Shown: positions 52,601 to 58,677 of the stretch, piece after piece
Numbering within the stretch: position 1 is the stretch's first letter
Layout: every line of letters begins with the position of its first letter
Assembly: GCF_943912825.1 (NCBI RefSeq)
Contig: NZ_CALTUX010000010.1
Coordinates: forward strand, 1 to 58,677
Direction: 5' to 3'
DNA: 58,677 nt
Source of the DNA: an uncultured Anaerococcus sp.
Lineage (GTDB): Bacteria > Bacillota > Clostridia > Tissierellales > Peptoniphilaceae
Notes under the pieces: model-generated
What the model was told of the DNA's origin: nothing
Databases searched by the model: none
Seen by the model: only the letters and a program-made list of their open reading frames with translations
Program-made: the position numbers and the translations under genes

Positions 52601-52967
52601 TAAGGTCAACCATAAAGGGTGCATAGCCGTGATGGTGGCTGGCAAGAAATTTCCCATTTAGGTAAATGTCACAGTCGCAATAGATACCATCAACGGCGAT
52701 TAGGACTCGTTTTTTATCTTTTATATAGAAAGACTTCCTATAAAGTCCGACTCCTCCAAGCTTGTAGGCAGATTGGGCCTCACCTGCCCTTGAATAATTC
52801 CTATTAATCGAATAGTCGTGGGGGATATCTACAAGATCCCAGCTTGAATCATCAAAGTAAGGTTTGTAGAAGCCAGGCGATTCTCCTAAGGCATGGCGCC
52901 AATTTTTATTTAATTTATATAGCCTTCTATTGGTATCGATTATTTCTGAATAGTGCTTAGCCTGCAT
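49683..52967 (-). CDS. GH2 beta-galactosidase (large, cytoplasmic)
   Basis: About 1094 residues. The start ATG at 52967 lies six bases after GAGG; ATG 52973 overlaps that site. Residues about 60-190 form the GH2 sugar-binding domain, then an immunoglobulin-like domain and the TIM barrel (RVTHNPASSKL, AYSLGNELMCG with acid/base Glu, WQSESASS with the nucleophile Glu, EAIWTGFDYLGEP). The remaining 450 residues are beta-rich domains (DUF4982-like and others). No signal peptide. It overlaps the GH92 gene by 11 bases, so the pair would work on galactose- and mannose-bearing glycans inside the cell. Confidence 0.9.
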   Translation of the reverse strand: MQAKHYSEIIDTNRRLYKLNKNWRHALGESPGFYKPYFDDSSWDLVDIPHDYSINRNYSRAGEAQSAYKLGGVGLYRKSFYIKDKKRVLIAVDGIYCDCDIYLNGKFLASHHHGYAPFMVDLTDFLYYDRENILAIRVDNPIPTSRWYSGSGIFRDVDLILADDIYFKEIKINDIGLEENKADVTLKIKASLENKGKNQEKIRISHKLIYDNKVIKTYESEYFTINPAEDLKLESNFQIKYPRLWSPDSANLYKIQSTIEKNGEVLDIVTNDYGFRYLSTSSQNGLKLNGKPIKLKAVCLHHDQGALGAADHHRAILRQVLIMKDMGANAIRVTHNPASSKLIDIANRYGILLIEEIFDGWIMDKNNDYNDYSRFFDKKIGPSHLLNSKEEMTWAEYDLKETLRRDYNSPAIIAYSLGNELMCGTNQSKRKEYLKIAKNLIAWAREIDQKRFLTIGDNSLRDGYDPVLLEIEEEITKSKGLVGLNYCYDEKYEQIHKDYPNWILWQSESASSINSRACYDRLGGDLRDDFRLTSFDDSKVAWGNLAAEAWYDVINRDFLMGEAIWTGFDYLGEPTPYNAIARGFPYGKNAPRSSFFGLVDTAGFAKDSYYFYRAQWNDKDTTTHILPSWNDKELGSFTENVPLTVYTNAWAVELIFTDSKGKRKSLDKKYMEEVKTPAGFAYKKLEGENGHKALYMTWHMPYEKGKIEAISYDKDEKIIENTVGRSKIWTPGDETFIKLHAFYPYFSDDNEKINYITIDLVDKNGQIKTDARDEIFVEVSNNARLLALDSGLQTDHETFKTNHKKTYGGRLLAIIEAIDAGPVIVKAYGKNLKESQIEIEAKGEFKKSSSIEYDKYLLTFDDETYPEKFIQDSKSWDLVEINKDDDFASYRSFDENIPITLYMKNIKKDARLMTYEMGIFEGEDPILPKSIPLIDDEGEIYYHGKNLTYDNFDEDYFIKNGSWQVKVSLSLCGNTYNGEVKIKKLLEKYRLDAYIEDFALRQERNENQAFFAFDTQQVFGQIEIISASTIEDISFLIGESEDEDTFKVIIPEKIIKEAGTTTYDFGIFAATFIKIKGSIENIDKIRLRSLRIKL

Positions 52968-55071
52968 AAGCATCCTCGCTTGGCAAAAGACTTAGTTTAA
53001 AGCTTATTTTCTTTGCTTTAATCAAGTCTTGGTGGCTTATTTCTTTGGATTTGAATGGCTTACCGTCGATATTAAGACTTTCTAGGAAATTTTTGTGGGG
53101 ATAATTTTCCTTACTTTCAATTTCTAAGCTATTTCCATTAAAAAGTTTGACCTTCATCTTATCAAAAAAACCTAGGCCTATTTGGTAAGTCCCAGATCCA
53201 GGGCAAAGTGGGTAGATGCCCATGGCGGATAGGATGTACCAGGCTGCCATTGACCCATTGTCCTCATCTCCTGGAAAGCCATCAAAGCTATAGGAAAAAT
53301 AATCCCTCATGAGTGTTTTAACTATTAGCTCGGTCTTGTGGAACTTGCCGATAAGATTATAAAGATAAGGCAAGTGGAAGGATGGTTGGTTAGAAATAGC
53401 GATTTGGCCAAGGTGGGCATCATGCATTTCAACCATCTCGTGGATGTCGTAGCCATAAGAGCCTACATGGTAGGTCGAATCAGCATTTGCTATTTCATCT
53501 AGTCTTTTTTCAAAAGCACCTTTTGAGCCGAATAGCTCTATTAGTATTGGAAAATCGTGGTAGGTATTGTAGGAGTTTTGGTAGGCAGAGCCTTCTGTAT
53601 AAGGAGAACCCCGGGCAAAGTGGTCAAAGTTTTTTATGAAATTTCCATTTTCATCCTTGGCCCTTAAAAATTTGGTCTCAGGATCAAAGAGCTTTTCCCA
53701 ATTTCTAGAATATTTGTAATATTTTTCTGCTAGGTCGTTTTTTCCACAAAGCTCAGCCACTCTTCCTATAGAATAATCTGCAAGAGAATTATCAAGGCTC
53801 TGGTTGACGGATTCATGAAAAGATGATGGGACATAACCGTATTTCCTATAGGTCTTGGCTTTAAAACGGCCGTACTTATCATCAGCTGATTCTTTTTCTG
53901 CTGCATCAACCATGGCCTTTAGGAAGTCTTCCTTCATATGGCTTCCTATGCCCTTTGTTAGGCAATCAGCAATGACATTATCAACTAGAGTCCCTGGCAT
54001 GAGGCCCCTTTCATCTGGCGATAGCCACTTAGGCAAAAATCCGGTATCCCTGTAGAAATTTAAAATCCCCTCGAGAATTTTTTCCAAATCATCCACGGCA
54101 ACCAGGCTTAGGAGAGGGAAGAGGGTCTTTTGTCCATCCCAAAAGCCGATATTTGTGTAAAATTTGCCAGATTTCACGGATTTGGACTTGGTATCATAAT
54201 ATATTGGATTTAAATCAATGTCTTTCTCGTAAAATTTCATAGGAAAGAGAAAGACCCTATAGACGGCGTGGTAGAAAAACTTCACCTGGTCTATTTTCTT
54301 ATAAGGGGTAAATTTTGAGAACTTGTCCTCATAATCTTTGTGGACTAGGCTAAATTTGTCAAAATACTTATCCCAAGCTATTTTTGATTTTTTTAGGAAT
54401 TCTTCAAGGTCTTTTGGAGATCTCTTATAATTTAATTGAGCTTGGCCTTCTGAAATAAAGGAAGTTGCAAAAATTAAGGAAAAATCCTCACTACTTGGCT
54501 TTACATAGTAGATATTTTCATCTTTTTTAAAATCAAAATCCACATCAAGGCCGATTTTTATATACATTTTAAGATTTTTATCCTCACATCCAGCATAGTT
54601 TATAACATAGCCTTCTATAGAATCTGAAGATTTGTCAAGGACAAGGCCATCTGCAAAAATCTTAAAGGAAGAAACTTTTTTAAAATTAATTATCCCAGAA
54701 GAATTATCCATAGATGCTCGTAGCTTTGAGCTATTTTTGTAAGATACTTCTAGAAAATTTGGCCTAAAGATGGACTTGTTCTTGTCATAAAGAGTTTCTT
54801 CTTTATCGAAAACAGGAGCTATTTGAAAATGCGAAAAATCTCCCATCCATGGGCTTGGCTGGTGGGTTAGACGAAGAGAAATAAGATTTTCATCATCTGG
54901 ATGGAAGAAAAAACTAGAGTCATTTCTGGTCATTAGGGTCAAATAATTATTGCCATGGGGGATACCACAAAGGGGAAGGGTGTTGCCGCTTGAAAATTCC
55001 CTTGTTGATGCACTTCCTATCCTGGTGTCTGTATATCTTATGTCTTTTAAAATTTCATAAATTATTTTCAT
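52957..55071 (-). CDS. GH92 alpha-mannosidase (cytoplasmic)
   Basis: About 704 residues from ATG 55071, which has AAAGGTAG seven bases upstream; the TTG at 55086 would erase that site. DTRIGSASTREFSSGNTLPLCGIPHG is the GH92 N-terminal signature, DERGLMPGTLVDNVIADCL the middle block, and FPGDEDNGSMAAWYILSAMGIYP with CPGSGTYQIG the C-terminal signature; the family uses a calcium-bound inverting mechanism. It trims alpha-mannose from N-glycans. Many GH92 enzymes are exported, but no signal peptide is seen here, so an imported oligosaccharide is implied. Confidence 0.88.
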   Translation of the reverse strand: MKIIYEILKDIRYTDTRIGSASTREFSSGNTLPLCGIPHGNNYLTLMTRNDSSFFFHPDDENLISLRLTHQPSPWMGDFSHFQIAPVFDKEETLYDKNKSIFRPNFLEVSYKNSSKLRASMDNSSGIINFKKVSSFKIFADGLVLDKSSDSIEGYVINYAGCEDKNLKMYIKIGLDVDFDFKKDENIYYVKPSSEDFSLIFATSFISEGQAQLNYKRSPKDLEEFLKKSKIAWDKYFDKFSLVHKDYEDKFSKFTPYKKIDQVKFFYHAVYRVFLFPMKFYEKDIDLNPIYYDTKSKSVKSGKFYTNIGFWDGQKTLFPLLSLVAVDDLEKILEGILNFYRDTGFLPKWLSPDERGLMPGTLVDNVIADCLTKGIGSHMKEDFLKAMVDAAEKESADDKYGRFKAKTYRKYGYVPSSFHESVNQSLDNSLADYSIGRVAELCGKNDLAEKYYKYSRNWEKLFDPETKFLRAKDENGNFIKNFDHFARGSPYTEGSAYQNSYNTYHDFPILIELFGSKGAFEKRLDEIANADSTYHVGSYGYDIHEMVEMHDAHLGQIAISNQPSFHLPYLYNLIGKFHKTELIVKTLMRDYFSYSFDGFPGDEDNGSMAAWYILSAMGIYPLCPGSGTYQIGLGFFDKMKVKLFNGNSLEIESKENYPHKNFLESLNIDGKPFKSKEISHQDLIKAKKISFKLSLLPSEDAYAG

Positions 55072-55119
55072 AAAGCTACCTTTCAAATATTTCTGTCAAA
55101 GTCTTACTTATTTATAATA

Positions 55120-55148
55120 ATTCTAACAAGAAAAGGTTTCCTTGTAAA
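55120..55148 (-). promoter_or_regulatory. Promoter of the GH92-GH2 operon
   Basis: On the minus strand TTTACA (55148-55143), 17 bases, TAGAAT (55125-55120). Confidence 0.7.
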
Positions 55149-55172
55149 GGAAAAATCTTTATTTGGGCAAAA

Positions 55173-55203
55173 AAATACCAGCCTAGCTTAAAGCTGACTG
55201 GTA
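55173..55203 (-). terminator. Terminator of the P-type ATPase gene
   Basis: On the minus strand ACCAG-T-CAGCT pairs with AGCT-A-GGCTGGT around TTA, followed by ATTTTTTT. Confidence 0.75.
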
Positions 55204-55213
55204 AAAATTTATC

Positions 55214-57886
55214 TTATTTTCTTCTTACGATTTTTCCTATTTCACCTAAAACTAGTGGTATTAGGGATAGGATTAGAACTGGGATCCATTCCCATGTTAG
55301 GGATACTACTTCAAAGAGCTCTGTTAGGACTGGTACATACATTACTACTAGAAGTAATGAGAATGATAAGAGTACTGCCTTAATTAGGTTAGGGTTTGTT
55401 GCAAAACCTAATTCTTTGAGGGTGTATTTGGTACTTCTTACTGAGAAGGCCCTTAATAACTCTGATGTGATTAGGGTTGCAAATACCATTGTATGGGCAC
55501 CTTCTATAGAATCTGGGAAGATCCATTTTAGTCCTACTATATAAGCAGCTAGAACTGCTATTGTTATATAGATTGATTGCATTATAAGGTTAGTTTTTAC
55601 TTCGCCTGAGATGATTGACTCTTTTGGATCTCTTGGTGGCTCTTCCATAAGGCCTGGCTCTGCTGGTTCAACACCTAGGGCTAGGGCTGGGAAGGCATCT
55701 GTGACTAGGTTTAGCCATAGAAGTTGGATAGGGGTAAGTGGGCTAGGAAGACCTAGAAGTATTGATATAAACACTATTAGGACTTCGGCGATATTACATG
55801 ATAAGAGGAAGGATACAAACTTTTTGATGTTTGAGAAGATTACTCTTCCTTCTTCAACCGCATTTACAATTGTAGCGAAGTTATCATCTACTAGGATCAT
55901 ATCTGAAGCATCCTTGGCTACGTCTGTTCCTGTTATACCCATTGATATACCGATATCGGCATTCTTTATGGCTGGAGCATCGTTTACTCCGTCCCCTGTC
56001 ATGGCTACAACATTGTCATTGGCTTCTAGGGCCTTGACGAGTTGGACCTTATTTTCTGGGGAAACTCTGGCAAAAATCCTCTTTGTTTTGACAATTTCTC
56101 TGATTTCCTCGTGGGTCTTATCGTTTAATTCTGATCCTTGCATAGCTTGGTCACGGGAATCCGCTATACCTAGGTCTTTGGCTATGGCAAGGGCTGTTTC
56201 AAAGTAATCGCCTGTAATCATGATTACATCAATTCCTGATGCGTGACATTCTGCGACTGCTGCTCTTGCTTCTGGTCTTGGTGGGTCAATCATACCTGTT
56301 AGACCTACAAATACCATATCGTGTTCGATATTTTCTGTTGTAAGGTCTGTATCAAGACTTTCTAGAGGCTTGAAGGCATAGGCCATTACCCTTAGGGCTT
56401 GGCTGGCTAGGTTGTTATTTTCATCAGCAAGTTCTTTTCTTTTTGCATCAGAAAATTCGATTAGATTGCCATCAATTAGGATATTTGATGAATTTTTCAT
56501 GATGATATCTGGAGCGCCCTTGGTCATGGCATAGTATTTGCCGTCAAGTTCGTGGAAGGTTGTCATCATTTTTCTAGTAGAATCAAAAGGTATCTCTTGG
56601 ATTCTAGGGTGTTTTTCGTTTAGGTCTTCTTGGTTGATGTTCCATTTTTCAGCAAAGCTAAGCATGGCGCCTTCTGTTGGATCGCCTGTAATCTTGTATT
56701 CCTCGCCATCACGAATTAGGTTAGCATCGTTACATAGGGATGCTATGGTCATTAGAAGCTTGATTTGGTCATCACTTTCTACGACTTGTTTGTTTTCATC
56801 TCTGATTTCACCTTCTGGCCTATAACCAGAACCTTCTACCTCATACTCTGTGTCATTGGTATAGACTTTGGTGATTGTCATTTCGTTTTGAGTAAGGGTA
56901 CCAGTTTTATCAGAACAGATAACTGTAGTTGAGCCTAGAGTTTCTACAGAAAGTAGGTTTTTAACAATGGCCTTTCTTTCTGCCATCCTGTTCATGCCGA
57001 TTGATAAAACTATAGTAACAACAGCTGTTAGACCTTCTGGAATAGCTGCAACTGCAAGAGATACTGCTATCATGAAGTTTTCAAGTAGGTCTGCTCCGCC
57101 TCTTAGGTAGCCAACTGCAAATACAGCTATACATACCACGATAACAAGGATAGCAAGGACCTTTGAAAGTTTTTTAAGTTGGTTTTGAAGAGGGGTATCC
57201 TTATCTTCAACCTCATCTAGACTTGTTGCAATCTTACCGATTTCTGTATTTGATCCTGTACCTGTAACTAGACCAATACCATGTCCATAAGTAACAATTG
57301 ATGATGAGTGGGCGTAGTTTTCCCTATCGCCAATGCCTACATCTTCATTAGTTGTAAAAGATGCATCCTTTTCAACTGCTACTGATTCACCTGTAAGAGA
57401 AGACTCATCAATCTTAAGGTTAGATGTTTCAATAAGTCTCATATCAGCAGGGATAATATCACCTGTTTCAAGGATGACTATATCGCCAGGGACAAGGTCC
57501 TCAGCCTTAACATGACCTCTCTTGCCATCACGAATAACAGTTGCCTCAGGCGAGCTCATCTTCTGTAGGGCTGCCACAGAATCCTCAGCCTTACCCTCTT
57601 GGATAATTGACATAATTGCGTTGATTACAACGATTGCAATGATAATCGCACACTCGATGGCATCACCTGTGAAAGCTGAAACAATAGCTGCTGCTATAAG
57701 TAATAAAACCATAGGATCAGCGATTTGTTCAAAAATTTTCTTCCAAATAGACTTCTTATTAGATGACTCAATCATATTTGGGCCGTATTTTTCAAGTCTA
57801 GCAGAAGCTTCAGATGAAGTTAAGCCACGTTTGGGATCAGTGCCGTGTTTTTTAACTACTTCATTAATACTGCCTTTGTAGTCCAT
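55214..57886 (-). CDS. P-type Ca2+/Mn2+-transporting ATPase
   Basis: An 890-residue P2A ATPase, the size of bacterial SERCA-like pumps (LMCA1, YloB). Asp326 in CSDKTGTLT is phosphorylated; LTGES lies in the actuator domain, KGAPD in the nucleotide domain, and TGDGVNDAPAIKNADIG in the hinge. PEGLTAVVTIVLS is membrane helix 4, with the site II carboxylate Glu, and NLVTDAFPALALG helix 6. It pumps Ca2+ or Mn2+ outward. The yybP-ykoY riboswitch in its leader points to manganese as signal and perhaps cargo. Confidence 0.92.
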   Translation of the reverse strand: MDYKGSINEVVKKHGTDPKRGLTSSEASARLEKYGPNMIESSNKKSIWKKIFEQIADPMVLLLIAAAIVSAFTGDAIECAIIIAIVVINAIMSIIQEGKAEDSVAALQKMSSPEATVIRDGKRGHVKAEDLVPGDIVILETGDIIPADMRLIETSNLKIDESSLTGESVAVEKDASFTTNEDVGIGDRENYAHSSSIVTYGHGIGLVTGTGSNTEIGKIATSLDEVEDKDTPLQNQLKKLSKVLAILVIVVCIAVFAVGYLRGGADLLENFMIAVSLAVAAIPEGLTAVVTIVLSIGMNRMAERKAIVKNLLSVETLGSTTVICSDKTGTLTQNEMTITKVYTNDTEYEVEGSGYRPEGEIRDENKQVVESDDQIKLLMTIASLCNDANLIRDGEEYKITGDPTEGAMLSFAEKWNINQEDLNEKHPRIQEIPFDSTRKMMTTFHELDGKYYAMTKGAPDIIMKNSSNILIDGNLIEFSDAKRKELADENNNLASQALRVMAYAFKPLESLDTDLTTENIEHDMVFVGLTGMIDPPRPEARAAVAECHASGIDVIMITGDYFETALAIAKDLGIADSRDQAMQGSELNDKTHEEIREIVKTKRIFARVSPENKVQLVKALEANDNVVAMTGDGVNDAPAIKNADIGISMGITGTDVAKDASDMILVDDNFATIVNAVEEGRVIFSNIKKFVSFLLSCNIAEVLIVFISILLGLPSPLTPIQLLWLNLVTDAFPALALGVEPAEPGLMEEPPRDPKESIISGEVKTNLIMQSIYITIAVLAAYIVGLKWIFPDSIEGAHTMVFATLITSELLRAFSVRSTKYTLKELGFATNPNLIKAVLLSFSLLLVVMYVPVLTELFEVVSLTWEWIPVLILSLIPLVLGEIGKIVRRK

Positions 57887-57916
57887 AATTCCTCCTAAAT
57901 ATTATTGCAAAGGTAT

Positions 57917-57965
57917 AAAAAAAGCGGAGCCTGTGGCAATTTGAAATTCAAATATACCAGCTCCG
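57917..57965 (-). terminator. Expression-platform terminator of the Mn riboswitch
   Basis: On the minus strand CGGAGC-TGG pairs with CCA-CA-GGCTCCG around an inner ATTTG-AATT-CAAAT hairpin; seven T follow. It lies about 30 bases before the ATPase start. Confidence 0.82.
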
Positions 57966-58041
57966 TCTTGCCACCACAAGGGTTTATTTAACCGGGATAA
58001 TCCGTGTCTTGACGATTAAATAATTGGGCTACTCCCTTTTG
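57966..58041 (-). ncRNA. yybP-ykoY (Mn2+) riboswitch aptamer
   Basis: On the minus strand it begins AAAAGGGAGTAGCCC, the hallmark of the yybP-ykoY 5' loop, then an eight-pair stem TTATTTAA/TTAAATAA closing CGTCAAGAC and a CGG/CCG hairpin, ending GGTGGCAAGACGG. The class senses Mn2+ and commonly precedes P-type cation pumps. Followed by a terminator, it is expected to be a transcriptional ON switch. Confidence 0.8.
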
Positions 58042-58049
58042 CTACTAAC

Positions 58050-58078
58050 ATTATATATTAAAAGCAAGTAAAAATCAA
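58050..58078 (-). promoter_or_regulatory. Promoter of the riboswitch-ATPase transcript
   Basis: On the minus strand TTGATT (58078-58073), 17 bases, TATAAT (58055-58050). The -35 overlaps the stop region of the upstream SdpI-like gene. Confidence 0.8.
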
Positions 58079-58428
58079 TCATTATCCTTAAGATTAAACT
58101 TTTTTCTTAAAATAAATTTGCTAAGGGCAAATAAAAGCAAAAAGTAAAAGATAAGGGAGATTATTAGAATTATAGAAAGAATATTTCTATCAATTTCTAA
58201 ATAAATTAAAATAGGAATAAGAATTCCATAAAAAATCCCGCCTAGACAAATAGCTAAAATCCCTGCAAACTTATTTCCAAATCGCCATGTATCCTTAGAA
58301 TAACAAGCCTCCCACACATGAAAACCCACTGTCATATCAGGAAACTTGCTATGGAAAAATATGAAAAATATGCCAATATATATTGAAAAAATTAGCAACA
58401 TCAAATCGCCAACAATAACTGGACCCAA
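58075..58428 (-). CDS. SdpI-like membrane protein
   Basis: A 117-residue protein with three membrane spans (about 5-25, 52-72, 84-106). TVGFHVWEACYSKDTWRFGNKFAG matches the SdpI C-terminal signature (VGfR-x-SxxTWxxaNr), found in the immunity protein against the Bacillus killing factor SdpC. No toxin gene is adjacent, and stand-alone SdpI-like proteins are widespread with unknown roles. The start has AAAGGAGTGATTTT upstream. Confidence 0.75.
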   Translation of the reverse strand: MGPVIVGDLMLLIFSIYIGIFFIFFHSKFPDMTVGFHVWEACYSKDTWRFGNKFAGILAICLGGIFYGILIPILIYLEIDRNILSIILIISLIFYFLLLFALSKFILRKKFNLKDND

Positions 58429-58465
58429 AAAATCACTCCTTTTTATCCTTGATAAATTAAATTAG

Positions 58466-58486
58466 CTTAGGGAGCATCTCCCTAAG
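58466..58486. terminator. Hairpin upstream of the SdpI-like gene
   Basis: CTTAGGGAG (58466-58474) and CTCCCTAAG (58478-58486) form a perfect nine-pair stem with a CAT loop. Flanking T runs are poor, so it may be a terminator for a gene off the right end or a different structured element. Confidence 0.55.
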
Positions 58487-58611
58487 AACTTCTTTTATTA
58501 GTATACTACTTATTTGGGTTTTATTATCCAAGATAATATTATTATGGAGTTGTTCTCTTCGTAACTTTATAAATTATTTAATTATATTCATTTACAATTG
58601 AATCTTCGTCT

Positions 58612-58665
58612 CAAGGGGGAGGCCCAAGGGACCTTCCGCATGGTCCCTCATCGGGCTCCCCCTTG
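58612..58665. repeat. GC-rich palindromic element
   Basis: CAAGGGGGAGGCCC (58612-58625) pairs with GGGCTCCCCCTTG (58653-58665) with one bulge, enclosing GGGACC/GGTCCC around TTCCGCAT. Its base composition is far above that of the rest of the window, and C-rich sequence continues to the edge. It resembles a REP-like or mobile palindrome or a structured RNA rather than a simple terminator. Confidence 0.6.
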
Positions 58666-58677
58666 CACCCCCTCCCC

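Overview
The window is low-GC DNA with strong Shine-Dalgarno sites, many TTG/GTG starts, textbook TTGACA-17-TATAAT promoters and intrinsic terminators, which points to a Firmicute. The gene set is that of a host-associated anaerobic coccus of the Anaerococcus/Peptoniphilaceae type: lactose and host-glycan PTS systems, serine and aspartate fermentation, a surface protein ending in an NVKTG sorting signal, and no respiratory genes. The genus is an inference. No tRNA, rRNA, CRISPR array or insertion sequence was seen.

Layout. (1) 1-8604: a host-glycan locus with a truncated AgaS-like sugar isomerase, GntR/UTRA regulator, BadF-type amino-sugar kinase, mannose-family PTS (IIA-IIB-IIC-IID), GH29 alpha-L-fucosidase and GH36 alpha-galactosidase; neither glycosidase has a signal peptide. 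(2) 8697-15997: a complete lactose/tagatose-6-phosphate operon in the order lacA-B-F-E-G-R-C-D. (3) 16002-19908: two membrane micro-ORFs, a UDG-like protein, a cupin, nagA, and a surface protein whose promoter is overlapped by a Fur box. (4) 20186-21467: a SAM-I riboswitch in front of an unrecognised 100-residue protein, a decayed ORF and a 170-residue unknown. (5) 21754-28364: aspA-fumC-HAD-MaoC, then a tight three-gene cassette (AhbD/NirJ-like radical SAM, small membrane protein, staygreen-like protein). (6) 28584-31686: serine-type symporter and the two-subunit iron-sulfur serine dehydratase.

(7) 31697-34870: esterase, MFS transporter, and a deletion scar joining the tail of a 6-phospho-beta-glucosidase to a broken PTS IICB gene. 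(8) 34915-40112 (minus): an intact cellobiose-type PTS operon with GH1 and a PRD regulator. (9) 40363-46367: GPH sugar symporter with a perfect cre site, sugar acetyltransferase, MATE exporter, LarA-like racemase, HAD phosphatase. (10) 46376-49686: two secreted enzymes sharing a mature N-terminal VVYYD motif, and a chromate-transporter pair. (11) 49683-58428 (minus): GH2 beta-galactosidase, GH92 alpha-mannosidase, a P-type Ca/Mn ATPase behind a yybP-ykoY (Mn2+) riboswitch, and an SdpI-like protein; the window ends in a very GC-rich hairpin.

Together the genes describe an organism that imports and dismantles galactose-, fucose-, GlcNAc- and mannose-containing host sugars and ferments serine and aspartate. 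The strongest candidate for an undescribed system is the tetrapyrrole-like cassette at 26354-28339; the second is the SAM-riboswitch-controlled orphan gene at 20186-20488.
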